Source: Desulfuromonadaceae bacterium (GTDB taxonomy: Bacteria > Desulfobacterota > Desulfuromonadia > Geobacterales > Pseudopelobacteraceae). Taken from it: a stretch of 64,000 nucleotides of DNA. The stretch is taken from positions 1 through 64,000 of the forward strand of contig JAQTRC010000004.1 in assembly GCA_028712665.1 (NCBI GenBank). Reading direction: 5' to 3'. This document shows positions 18,388 through 27,265 of the stretch, one piece after another (the stretch's first letter is position 1; the number at the start of each line of letters is the position of its first letter). The notes beneath the pieces are model-generated. The model was not told where the DNA came from, made no database searches, and saw nothing but the letters and a program-made list of their open reading frames with translations. The position numbers were made by a program, and so were the translations under genes.

Positions 18388-19323
18388 CTACATGTTTTCA
18401 ATTTCCTTCATCTGGATATCATAGCACTCGGGGCATATTCCGTGGCTGAACGTGGCTTCGGAATGGTTCGAGATGTACTGCTCCAGTTGATGCCAACTCT
18501 TCTCGTCGTCACGTATTTTCTTGCACCAGGAGCAGATTGGGATGATCCCTTCAAGCTGCTTGACGCTTGCCAGCGCATCTTCCAGTTGCTCGACCTTTTC
18601 GGCAAGGCTCTGTTGAACTTCTTTTATGAGTCCGGTCGCCTTTCTGATCACCAGGTAAGAACAGGCAAAAACTAACAACAGGATAGCAGTCAACCAAATC
18701 AGCGTAACCGCGACGATATGGAGGATCTCTTTCCTGTAGTCGGTAACATCTGTGTATATCTCGAAGACACCGATTGTCTTGTTTCCAGGACTAATGGGAA
18801 TGTATGTCTCGACCACTGAGACATTGAACTTAGCCTCTTCCGACAGGTCGAGCATCCGGTCTTTTTTTTCCATGTGGGAATCAACCTCTCCCATCAAGGC
18901 CCTTTTTAATCGCCAGTTGTCGCTATCGACCATGCCCATTATCTTCGGATCGGAGCTGTAAATAATTTCTTTGGATGGAGAATATATCTTGATTTTGAGG
19001 ATGTCGAAGTTACGGAGATAGCTCCGAAAATATCGATCGATCAGAGGTGTGTTCGCTTGAACCGAATGCAGCAATCGATATTTCCCGTCGCTGTCCAAGG
19101 AGGCCAGAGCATCTCTCTGTTGCTCATACATCACCCGACTGACCTTTATGGCGGTTTCCCGGGCGTCCCGTATAACCTCCTGTGAAGATATCTGGTAGAC
19201 GGCAATCGTCGAAAGTGTCAGGATGACCATTATGGAGGCGCTGGCTATACGCACTAAAGCGGGGAGCAATGCATCCGGATCGTTAAAATTCGGGAACTTG
19301 AAAATACGCCGGGCAAAAAGCAC
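18388..19323 (-). CDS. Periplasmic-sensor membrane protein ending in a CxxCKKIRDDE...GICPEC module
   Basis: Two TM helices flanking a periplasmic domain; C-terminus IIPICSWCKKIRDDEKSWHQLEQYISNHSEATFSHGICPECY; GTG start with AGAGGA SD. Confidence 0.75.
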   Translation of the reverse strand: MLFARRIFKFPNFNDPDALLPALVRIASASIMVILTLSTIAVYQISSQEVIRDARETAIKVSRVMYEQQRDALASLDSDGKYRLLHSVQANTPLIDRYFRSYLRNFDILKIKIYSPSKEIIYSSDPKIMGMVDSDNWRLKRALMGEVDSHMEKKDRMLDLSEEAKFNVSVVETYIPISPGNKTIGVFEIYTDVTDYRKEILHIVAVTLIWLTAILLLVFACSYLVIRKATGLIKEVQQSLAEKVEQLEDALASVKQLEGIIPICSWCKKIRDDEKSWHQLEQYISNHSEATFSHGICPECYDIQMKEIENM

Positions 19324-19391
19324 TATGATTCCTCTAAAATGTAAGCTTCTTTTGATACGATCCCATGTTACCTGCCAGTTTTATAAAAGCT

Positions 19392-19580
19392 TCATTCTCG
19401 AGTAACGTAAAATTTCAAGGCTTCACGCATGATGTCAGAGACACTCTTCCGGTTGTACTCCATAAGAGTCTCCAGATGCCTTCGACTCTCCTCGCTGATT
19501 CTTATGGAGATTACATTGTACCTTGGCTTCCGGCCCGATTTGCCCATCGGTTTGCGCTTATCATTAGTCACGGATTCCAT
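19392..19580 (-). CDS. Ribbon-helix-helix (CopG-like) small DNA-binding protein
   Basis: 62 aa: RYNVISIRISEESRRHLETLMEYNRKSVSDIMREALKFYVTRE. Confidence 0.75.
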   Translation of the reverse strand: MESVTNDKRKPMGKSGRKPRYNVISIRISEESRRHLETLMEYNRKSVSDIMREALKFYVTRE

Positions 19581-19581
19581 G

Positions 19582-19677
19582 CTATTCGTTCTGTTTTTTA
19601 TAGTAGCTTATATACTGAAAACCGAACACGATAAGGCCCACAGCCACCAGTGCCAGAAATCCATATACCAATATCAT
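19582..19677 (-). CDS. 31-aa single-pass transmembrane microprotein
   Basis: Manual translation MILVYGFLALVAVGLIVFGFQYISYYKKQNE*; stop TAG is 1 nt from the RHH start; below the ORF-track cutoff. Confidence 0.6.
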   Translation of the reverse strand: MILVYGFLALVAVGLIVFGFQYISYYKKQNE

Positions 19678-19730
19678 TGCATCAACCCCGCTTTTATCAT
19701 TTCGATTACGGCCACGTCAGTAACCGGATA

Positions 19731-19823
19731 TCATGGCTGCCCGTTTCGGTAAGTAAAATAACAGTAGAACTGGTAAGCAGAGACGGCCCCGGCGAACAGT
19801 GACACAATTCCAAAAACAATCAT
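19731..19823 (-). CDS. 30-aa single-pass transmembrane microprotein
   Basis: Manual translation MIVFGIVSLFAGAVSAYQFYCYFTYRNGQP*; upstream AAAGGGAG Shine-Dalgarno; below the ORF-track cutoff. Confidence 0.6.
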   Translation of the reverse strand: MIVFGIVSLFAGAVSAYQFYCYFTYRNGQP

Positions 19824-19847
19824 TTTAAGGCTCCCTTTCGTCCAAAA

Positions 19848-20063
19848 TTATTGCACTGCCACATCAATATTTTCTCTCTTTTTACGGTATATATTGCAGG
19901 ATTTGTATTCACCCGCGCAGAAGGCAAGCATTTTGGGGATTTTCATGCTTGAAATATTCACACAGTAACACTCAGGGAATTGTCTCCCCATAAATGTGCA
20001 CCAACTGGAGTAACCGGGATCGGTAAATTCCGAGTCGATCGAGACATCTGCTCTTCTGCTCAT
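19848..20063 (-). CDS. 71-aa Cys-rich small protein
   Basis: MSRRADVSIDSEFTDPGYSSWCTFMGRQFPECYCVNISSMKIPKMLAFCAGEYKSCNIYRKKRENIDVAVQ; AGAGGA SD; sigma54 promoter upstream; start is internal to the ORF-track entry 19848..20171. Confidence 0.65.
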   Translation of the reverse strand: MSRRADVSIDSEFTDPGYSSWCTFMGRQFPECYCVNISSMKIPKMLAFCAGEYKSCNIYRKKRENIDVAVQ

Positions 20064-20110
20064 AATTTTCCTCTGATACGCATCTTTAAAAAACAGCTGC
20101 TCAATTGCTG

Positions 20111-20126
20111 AGCAAAAGGGATGCCA
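20111..20126 (-). promoter_or_regulatory. sigma54 (RpoN) -24/-12 promoter
   Basis: On the minus strand TGGCATC-CCTT-TTGCT matches TGGCACG-N4-TTGCW with correct GG/GC spacing; predicted start ~20100, 37 nt before the ATG. Confidence 0.75.
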
Positions 20127-20177
20127 TGCCAGTTTCATATTGAAATAACTGCATATTTTCAAATTTACCAAATTGTG

Positions 20178-20224
20178 GGGTATGCAAAATGCGCAGCAGG
20201 AGAGTGCAAAGGGTAGGCAAAATG
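20178..20224. promoter_or_regulatory. Candidate enhancer (UAS): two 14-bp direct repeats for an NtrC-type activator
   Basis: GGGTATGCAAAATG (20178-20191) and GGGTAGGCAAAATG (20211-20224), 33 bp apart, 50-100 bp upstream of the -24/-12 element. Confidence 0.55.
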
Positions 20225-20231
20225 ATCAGCT

Positions 20232-20399
20232 CTAGGAGTCTGACGGACTTAGGAAATCGTAGCGAAAATCAGGCTGGGCGAGAGCAGATTTTGTCGGTTT
20301 TGAAGGTCAATAGCCGTTCTATTGACCGATAAAGCGGCGAAATATGATCCGTTCAGACGGATTTGCAGTAGATTTCTCCTAAGTCCGACAGGCTCCTAG
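20232..20399. repeat. 168-bp MITE-like palindromic element
   Basis: Imperfect terminal inverted repeats CTAGGAGTCTGACGGACTTAGGAAATC ... GATTTCTCCTAAGTCCGACAGGCTCCTAG, internal GGTCAATAG-ccgtt-CTATTGACC hairpin; CTAG at both ends. Confidence 0.75.
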
Positions 20400-21745
20400 A
20401 TGTTGTATCTGGCAAGCATCCGCTTGAAACTGCTGTAATCGACATCCAAGAGGCGGGCGGCTTCCATTTTCTTGCCGCCGGAGGCGGCCAGAGCCTGTTG
20501 AACGGCCTGGCGTTTGATCTCTTCAAGTGTCTGCAGGGTCAAAGCTTGATCTTGGGACGCTGCCGGACGGAATTTTTCAAGTATATTGTCCAGATCTTTG
20601 CAAGTGATGGCTTCACCTGCAAAGAGAACAGCGCGTTTAATGACGCTCTTCAATTCCCGCACATTCCCTGGCCACTTATGGCGGCTAAGCAGCATGATCG
20701 CGTCCGGGGTTACGCGGGGAGGAATCCGGTCCAGCTCCAGCGAGGCCTCATTGAGAAACGCCCTCGCCAGAACCGGAATATCTTCAACTCTATCACGCAG
20801 AGGCGGTAATGTGATCACAAGGCCGCCAAGCCTGTAATAGAGGTCCTCCCGGAAATTTCCCGTTCTCGCCTCATGAAGGAGTTCGCGGTTGCTTGCTGCG
20901 ATGATGCGTATATCGGCAGCGACCGGCTTTATCCCGCCGACGGGGTAAAATCGTTTCTGTTCGACGGCATAGAGAATCTTGGCCTGGATAGCTGGCGGCG
21001 CGCAATCGACATCGTCAAGAAAAAGCGTTCCGCCGCCGGCTTCCTCGAAAAGACCTCTCTTGGCTGAAACCGCACCTGTGAAGGCCCCCTTGACATGCCC
21101 GAACAATTCACTCTCAACCAATGATTCCGGAAGAGATCCCAGATTGACTGTAATAAATGGCTGATGCCTTCGCCGGCTTAATCCATGTATCAGAGATGCA
21201 AGATGGGATTTGCCCACACCGGTTTCACCCTGAAGGATTAGTGAATAATCAGTTGTCGAGATGCGCTTCGCCTGCTCGATGACATCCAGCATTGCAGGGC
21301 TGTTCCCGAGCAGCAGTTCCAGCGACGCCTGTTCGCCCTGCCTCGCCTTGTCCAGTTCGGCTCTCTGAAGAATAGGGGTAGCAGCCCGTGAGATCGTCTC
21401 GACTAGTTTTCTGCAATCAATCGGCTTGCGGACATAAGCTGATACTCCGAGTTCGATAGCTTTGAGAAGATAATCCGTCTCCGTGAAGGCGGTGCAGAGG
21501 ATTACCGGCGTATCCGGAGCTATTTTACGGATCCGCATTGTCATGTCGAGGCCGTCCATCAGTGGCATCATTATGTCGCTCACGACGACATCGGGGCGTT
21601 CCCTGGAAAAAATATCCAGAGCCTCATTGCCGTTGGCAGCTGTAAATACAGGCTCAAAGCGCATCGAAAGCACAATTGCGATCCGTTCCCTAAGTTTCGG
21701 TTCATCCTCAACATAAAGAATTTTCAACCGGATTTTGTCAGTCAT
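20396..21745 (-). CDS. NtrC-family sigma54-dependent response regulator
   Basis: REC domain (VVVSDIMMPLMDG), AAA+ with GETGVGKS and ELFGHVKGAFTGA, C-terminal Fis-type HTH. Confidence 0.96.
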   Translation of the reverse strand: MTDKIRLKILYVEDEPKLRERIAIVLSMRFEPVFTAANGNEALDIFSRERPDVVVSDIMMPLMDGLDMTMRIRKIAPDTPVILCTAFTETDYLLKAIELGVSAYVRKPIDCRKLVETISRAATPILQRAELDKARQGEQASLELLLGNSPAMLDVIEQAKRISTTDYSLILQGETGVGKSHLASLIHGLSRRRHQPFITVNLGSLPESLVESELFGHVKGAFTGAVSAKRGLFEEAGGGTLFLDDVDCAPPAIQAKILYAVEQKRFYPVGGIKPVAADIRIIAASNRELLHEARTGNFREDLYYRLGGLVITLPPLRDRVEDIPVLARAFLNEASLELDRIPPRVTPDAIMLLSRHKWPGNVRELKSVIKRAVLFAGEAITCKDLDNILEKFRPAASQDQALTLQTLEEIKRQAVQQALAASGGKKMEAARLLDVDYSSFKRMLARYNI

Positions 21746-23678
21746 CTGCCTCCACCTCTTCCGGAAATTCTTTCGGGATTTCTATCCTGAATACAGTGCC
21801 GTCAGGCCCGCTTCTGAAGCTGAGCTCTCCTCCCATGCTCTCTTCAATGATAAGTTTGGCCATGTACAGTCCTATGCCGGTCCCCTTATCCGCCTTGCTG
21901 GTGAAATAAGGCTCAAATACCTTGTCGTAATATTCCGCCGGTATTCCTCCCCCATCATCTCTTACTTCGACAACAATATTCTCTCCTTCGACTGAGAGGC
22001 GGATCAAAACCTGGCCAATGAAACCATCCCGTTTTATATTTGAGCGTTTATCGATTATCGAATCGAATGAATTACTGACGAGATTGAGAACCGCCTGTTT
22101 GAATTCATTCTGATACCCACTGATCTCCAATACACAATCCCCCAAATTATCAATTATTTCAATGCGTACACCGGAGTTTGCAAACTGTGGAGACACAAGC
22201 AACACAGCCTCTCCAACCTTTTCTTTGAGCTCGAATCGCTCAATTGTTTTTTCGAGGTTAAAGAAATTCCTGAAATCCTCAATGGTATCCGACATATACT
22301 CTAACTGCATTTGCGCATCTGACTCGGCATTTTTCAGGAATTCGTCATCAATGCACTTCTCCTCCCAGGCCATTCTGATACCCTGAACCGTTGCCCCGAG
22401 CGTTGCCAATGGTTGACGCCACTGATGGGCAATGGCCCCGATCATCTCGCCAATCGCTGCAAGGCGGTCATGGCGCGCCAATATCCGCTCATGTTTCAGG
22501 CGCTTCTCCATTTCCAGTTCGACCCTGTCCAGCAGTTCCTTGTTCAAATCTTGAAGCTCTCTCTCGCTTCTGCGAAGAGCAAATTCTCTTTCGGCCAGTT
22601 GAGCTGCCATTTCGTCAAAAGAGCGGGCCAATTCTCCCAACTCACCTCCTTTGACAATCTCAAAAACCCTGACGTTCAGATCGCCTGAAGCGAGAAGCCT
22701 TGAAGCCTCCTGCAATTTATTTATACGTCGAACGAAGCAATAATTGCCGATCGGTATGGCCAAGGCAATTGCGGCCAACAAATAAAGGAAGAGAGTGGCA
22801 ATGCTTTTATGCTGGGCGCTTCTTGCTTTATCAAGCAGTCCCTGAAGAGGGACGCTCGCACGAATGTATATGTAAGGAGATTCTTCACCAGACAACTGCA
22901 GCTTGCGATAAGAGACAACCCGCTTTTCATTGTTAATATCGAAATCAATGAACGTGTCTCTATCCTTGCCATTTTTCATCCTGAGAAACCGCTCTCTTGC
23001 GAGTTCAGTTCCAATCAATTTATCAGGATTCATGTTGCTGTATATGATTAAACCGTTGTGGTCTATGAAGTTGAGGGATACTCCTTTCGGAGTATCCTGC
23101 TGTTTTAGCAAGTTGTCGTATATATTGAAATTTAAATTGCAGGCAATGACTCCGTCAAAAACTCCGTCAACGTTATAAACGGGATAACCAAAACCTATGG
23201 TGGCTTTGGCCGAAATGCTCCCTACAACATATTCCCCGGATGAGAACCGCCTCGTTTTCAAAACATTATTGAAAGTGCGTCTCTTCTCCAGGGAAAATGA
23301 TTTTGTCATCGGCAATGCTGAAGCCCATACATTTCCCTTCCGGTCGGTTATGACGATATTGCCGAAATGTCGGCTCTTCAAGTTTATGTCCCGCAGCAGA
23401 ACAGTGGTAGTGGTTTCGTTATGTCTTTTTATATCAGGTATTTGCGCCAACGTAGTCATCAATTGTTCGGCATTGCCGGCCAAATCATACTGCGTCATGG
23501 CAATATTGTAGGCCAGTCTTCTCGCTTCATTAAATCCTCTCCTGACAGCATCGTCGCGCTGTATTGTTCCGGTATGGATAATCAGGCCGATGGCAGGGAG
23601 GGCTATCAGGAGTGCAAGGAGAAGCAGGTGTGTTCTCAGTGGGAGGGACAAATAATAAATGAGCAATGATTTTCTCAT
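21738..23678 (-). CDS. Sensor histidine kinase (dCACHE-HAMP-HisKA-HATPase)
   Basis: Periplasmic CACHE-like region, HAMP, IGEMIGAIAHQWRQPLATLG H-box, VRDDGGGIPAEYYDKVFEPYFTSK; overlaps the regulator gene by 8 nt. Confidence 0.93.
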   Translation of the reverse strand: MRKSLLIYYLSLPLRTHLLLLALLIALPAIGLIIHTGTIQRDDAVRRGFNEARRLAYNIAMTQYDLAGNAEQLMTTLAQIPDIKRHNETTTTVLLRDINLKSRHFGNIVITDRKGNVWASALPMTKSFSLEKRRTFNNVLKTRRFSSGEYVVGSISAKATIGFGYPVYNVDGVFDGVIACNLNFNIYDNLLKQQDTPKGVSLNFIDHNGLIIYSNMNPDKLIGTELARERFLRMKNGKDRDTFIDFDINNEKRVVSYRKLQLSGEESPYIYIRASVPLQGLLDKARSAQHKSIATLFLYLLAAIALAIPIGNYCFVRRINKLQEASRLLASGDLNVRVFEIVKGGELGELARSFDEMAAQLAEREFALRRSERELQDLNKELLDRVELEMEKRLKHERILARHDRLAAIGEMIGAIAHQWRQPLATLGATVQGIRMAWEEKCIDDEFLKNAESDAQMQLEYMSDTIEDFRNFFNLEKTIERFELKEKVGEAVLLVSPQFANSGVRIEIIDNLGDCVLEISGYQNEFKQAVLNLVSNSFDSIIDKRSNIKRDGFIGQVLIRLSVEGENIVVEVRDDGGGIPAEYYDKVFEPYFTSKADKGTGIGLYMAKLIIEESMGGELSFRSGPDGTVFRIEIPKEFPEEVEADD

Positions 23679-23786
23679 GCGAGCTTTCCTGAAAATCCGA
23701 CTGCGGAATAATATGCTAGACAGCTGTTTATTTATTAATCAGAGCGATTCAACTGGACTAATTTGGTCACTAGGTTACAAGGCCGC

Positions 23787-26054
23787 TCAGCCAGAAATGC
23801 CCTCCATGACCGCTCGGCTCAGGTCTATCATGTTATATGGTTTCTTTATGAATCCCTTTGCGCCAAACTCAACAAGTTCCTGGGTTGTTCCCTCACGGTG
23901 AAATCCGGAGCAGATCAGCACCCGCACATCCGGGTCTATTTCCAACAGCTTAAGATATGTTTCTTTCCCATTCATTTTGGGCATGATCATGTCAAGTATC
24001 ACCAGGGAAATCAGATCTCTGTGATGAGCGTAAAGCTCCAGAGCCTGATAACCATCTTCAGCCAAATAAACAGTGTAGCCGAGTTCCGTAAGAAGGTCAT
24101 GGCCCATACTCCGAATCATCTCTTCGTCATCAACCAGTAAAATACAGCTGGTACCGTGGACAACCCCTTCTTTCGACAGCGCAGCCTCTGACTCTGCACT
24201 GCTGAGCGGGATGAACACATTGAATACAGTCCCTTGGCCAGGCTCGCTGCAAACATTGATGCTTCCGTTATGATCCCTGACTGTGCCGTAGACAGCTGCC
24301 AGACCCAGTCCAGTGCCTTTGCCTGTTTCCTTGGTTGTAAAAAATGGTTCAAATATCCGTTCTATGATCTCTTTTGGTATGCCTACTCCGGTATCCGACA
24401 CTGAAATCTGCAGATACCTTCCGGGGGTAACAGAACCCTGGTTATATTTGCAGTAAGCATCATCCAGAGTAACTTCCGAAGTGGAGTAGGTGAGAGTGCC
24501 CCCTTCCGGCATCGCGTCACGGGCATTGACTCCCATATTCAGCAGCGCATTCTGCAGGAGCGTTGAATCGCCAATGACGGTCGGGTTTGCAGCATCCAGT
24601 CTGGTTACAAGATCGATACGTTTATCGATGGTTCGCTCCAGAAGGCCGATAACTGCGGCTATCACCTCATTGATATCAACCGGGATGTTCTCGGTTTTCC
24701 CTTTTCGTGAGAAGGCCAGCAGATCCATTGTAAGTTCTGCCGAGTGAGTGGCTGCGTTCAGAATTGTATCGACCATTTTCATATTTCTGTCTTCGTCTGA
24801 CAACCGGAACTTCAATAGTTCCGCCGCCGACATGATAGCGGTCAGCATGTTGTTGAAATCGTGAGCAACCCCACCTGCCAACTGGCCAAGAACATCCATC
24901 TTTTGAGTATGGCGCAGCTGCTCTTCCGACCGCTTTCGTTCGGTGATATCCTGAAAGCTCCAGATAGAACCTTCCTCCAGATTCTGAGGGTTTACCGCCT
25001 GACCGACAAGATTGCACCAGAACAGTGCACCGTCCTTCTTTTTCATCATCAGATCTTCTGAATAGATGCTGCCTAATGCAATTGTTGAATACGCTTTTTC
25101 TCCTGTATATTCAAACGATTCGTTGTCAACATAGTACACCGAAGTATCCATATATTGTGTTTCTCCGACTTCATAGGCAAACATCGAACAATGTGCAGGG
25201 TTGGCCCAGAGCACTTTTCGGTTTTTGACAAAGATGATCCCGACGGAAGAGCTGTTCAGAATTATCTGCTGCTCGTTTGCCAGCTTCCTGTACTTTTCCT
25301 CGCTATCTTTCAGTAACTTACGGCTGGCCTCGTAATCTTCGATCTGTACGCGCAGCATCTCTTCGGTCACCAGAAGTTCATCATTTTGATCACGCAGTGA
25401 TTCTTCGTTAACCTGCAACTCTTCATTCTGTTCCTGAAGCGTCTCCTTGAGCTCAAGCAACTCTTCTCCAATGCGATGTCTTCTCTGTCGGCCAGCGATC
25501 AGGCTTCCCAAAAGTGCGGTACATACGGGATAGATTATTATGACCGGCAGGGTTAGGGTGCTTATGGTTTTTAGAATGGATCTCAGTGGCAGCAGGATCA
25601 TGCATATAATCATGGCGATATGTACTACCACGCCAAACAGGTACAATTCGGAGAGCGACAACTCTTTTGAATCGCGTAATCGGAAATGTCTCCAGACCAG
25701 ACCAATCAGTCCGGAAGAAATTATGGTGGCAACACCCATGAGCGCACCTCCGCCTCCGAGACTTAGCCGGTAGGCGCCGGTTATTGCTATTACCAGGAGT
25801 GTGGGTATTGCACCGAAGAAAAGTCCTGTCAGTCCGAGGAGGATGGTGCGGGCATCAAAAATAATGCCGGCTTCCCACTTGACGGGAGTAAGCATGAGGA
25901 AAATGGCTATGCCGCCGATTATAAGTCCGGCGGTTATCTGGTTCAGGAGAGGGGCAGTTGTTCGCTTCTCGCGGGAGAGAATATCGTAAATCAAGCCGAG
26001 AGACAAAAGCAGAGCGGCATTGTTGATAAGACCTATGAAAATGTTTTCGTTCAT
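23787..26054 (-). CDS. Hybrid histidine kinase (5TM-5TMR_LYT-like N-terminus, PAS, HisKA, HATPase, REC)
   Basis: Multi-TM N-terminus, [75 protein letters not shown]. Confidence 0.92.
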   Translation of the reverse strand: MNENIFIGLINNAALLLSLGLIYDILSREKRTTAPLLNQITAGLIIGGIAIFLMLTPVKWEAGIIFDARTILLGLTGLFFGAIPTLLVIAITGAYRLSLGGGGALMGVATIISSGLIGLVWRHFRLRDSKELSLSELYLFGVVVHIAMIICMILLPLRSILKTISTLTLPVIIIYPVCTALLGSLIAGRQRRHRIGEELLELKETLQEQNEELQVNEESLRDQNDELLVTEEMLRVQIEDYEASRKLLKDSEEKYRKLANEQQIILNSSSVGIIFVKNRKVLWANPAHCSMFAYEVGETQYMDTSVYYVDNESFEYTGEKAYSTIALGSIYSEDLMMKKKDGALFWCNLVGQAVNPQNLEEGSIWSFQDITERKRSEEQLRHTQKMDVLGQLAGGVAHDFNNMLTAIMSAAELLKFRLSDEDRNMKMVDTILNAATHSAELTMDLLAFSRKGKTENIPVDINEVIAAVIGLLERTIDKRIDLVTRLDAANPTVIGDSTLLQNALLNMGVNARDAMPEGGTLTYSTSEVTLDDAYCKYNQGSVTPGRYLQISVSDTGVGIPKEIIERIFEPFFTTKETGKGTGLGLAAVYGTVRDHNGSINVCSEPGQGTVFNVFIPLSSAESEAALSKEGVVHGTSCILLVDDEEMIRSMGHDLLTELGYTVYLAEDGYQALELYAHHRDLISLVILDMIMPKMNGKETYLKLLEIDPDVRVLICSGFHREGTTQELVEFGAKGFIKKPYNMIDLSRAVMEGISG

Positions 26055-26236
26055 TTATATTACCAGGACACGATAGATATTTATCTGCGTTAGCATAAAA
26101 TAAAGATATTTAACAACTATACCATTTTTAGGATACAGTAAACTTGATTGTTTTAGATTGAAATGAATGCAAGTTATTTTTATCATTCATAAAACAAAAA
26201 CACCCACAATTAATCATTGTAAGTGTCTGTTATTAT

Positions 26237-26305
26237 TGGTGCACACTATAGGACTCGAGCCTATCACCTGCCAGCTAAGTAATTCAGCACTAAAATCATG
26301 CTGCG
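26237..26305 (-). pseudogene. tRNA remnant (3' half: T-arm, acceptor 3' strand, CCA)
   Basis: Minus strand ...GATAGGCTCGAGTCCTATAGTGTGCACCA: intact T stem-loop and 3' acceptor-CCA, but no matching 5' acceptor strand about 75 nt upstream. Confidence 0.5.
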
Positions 26306-26389
26306 ACCGCTTGAACCAGCGCTATTCCGGAATGTCCCAAATTATTATCTGATGATATCAGTCTAATGCTTCAGCCAGCCAAGATCATA

Positions 26390-27265
26390 TCATACTTTGT
26401 TGCCGATCCGGAAAAGTAACATCTTCCCTTCAAGGTCATTAACAAACTGCAGGGCGGAACGGCCGCTCCTTCTGGCGGTAAACCTTGCCCATTGCAAAGC
26501 CTTTACGCACAATTCATCATCTGGCAGCGCAAGTTTTCTCCGCGTTGCATACTCTCGGACCACGGCCAGGTACTCGTCCTGATCGAGGCTGTAAAAACCG
26601 AGCGACAGACCGAAACGATCCGACAGAGCCAGCTTTTCTCCCACCGCCTCCTCCGGATGAATCTCCAGTTCACCGCTGTTTTCGCTCATCCGCTCCGGCA
26701 TGAGGTGTCGGCGGTTTGAGGTGGCGTAAATAAGAATGTTCTCGGGACGTTCCTCGATGTCTCCGTCAAGCAGGGTTTTCAGCGCCCTGAAATCACCCTC
26801 CCCCTCATCGAAAGAGAGGTCGTCACAGAACAGTATGAAACGATTCGGCACATCTCGCACTATCGACATAATGAGTGGCAGAGACATGAGATCCCAGCGT
26901 TTCAGCTCAATGATCCGCAACCCATGCGCCCCGAACGGCTTCAACAGGCCTTTGACCAGTGAAGACTTACCACAGCCTCGTTCACCCCAAAGCAATACGT
27001 TGTTGGCTGGAAAACCTTTGACGAACTGGCTGGTGTTCCGCATGACCTCATCTCGGATGTCATCAATCCCGACAAGATCATCCAGATCAAACAGGTGCGG
27101 GTGCGTCACCGCCGTCAGCCTGCCGCCGTTTTCACCTGAGCGCTCCCAGCGAAAGGCAAGGTTGGCATTAAAATCGGGTCCCACGATCTCAACAGGAGTG
27201 AGGCTGTCAAGAAGCCGCTCCAACTTATCAAGCAAGAGATTATATTTGTCATCATTGCTGTTCAT
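26390..27265 (-). CDS. DUF815 family AAA ATPase
   Basis: LLWGERGCGKSSLVKGLL, LFCDDLSFDEGEGDFRALKTLLDG, YATSNRRHLMPE. Confidence 0.88.
   Translation of the reverse strand: MNSNDDKYNLLLDKLERLLDSLTPVEIVGPDFNANLAFRWERSGENGGRLTAVTHPHLFDLDDLVGIDDIRDEVMRNTSQFVKGFPANNVLLWGERGCGKSSLVKGLLKPFGAHGLRIIELKRWDLMSLPLIMSIVRDVPNRFILFCDDLSFDEGEGDFRALKTLLDGDIEERPENILIYATSNRRHLMPERMSENSGELEIHPEEAVGEKLALSDRFGLSLGFYSLDQDEYLAVVREYATRRKLALPDDELCVKALQWARFTARRSGRSALQFVNDLEGKMLLFRIGNKV

Noticed and set aside
26167-26352. 61-aa ORF with ...TIGLEPITCQLSNSALKSC...
   Set aside because: Translation of antisense tRNA-like sequence, a well-known artefact; treated as a tRNA remnant.
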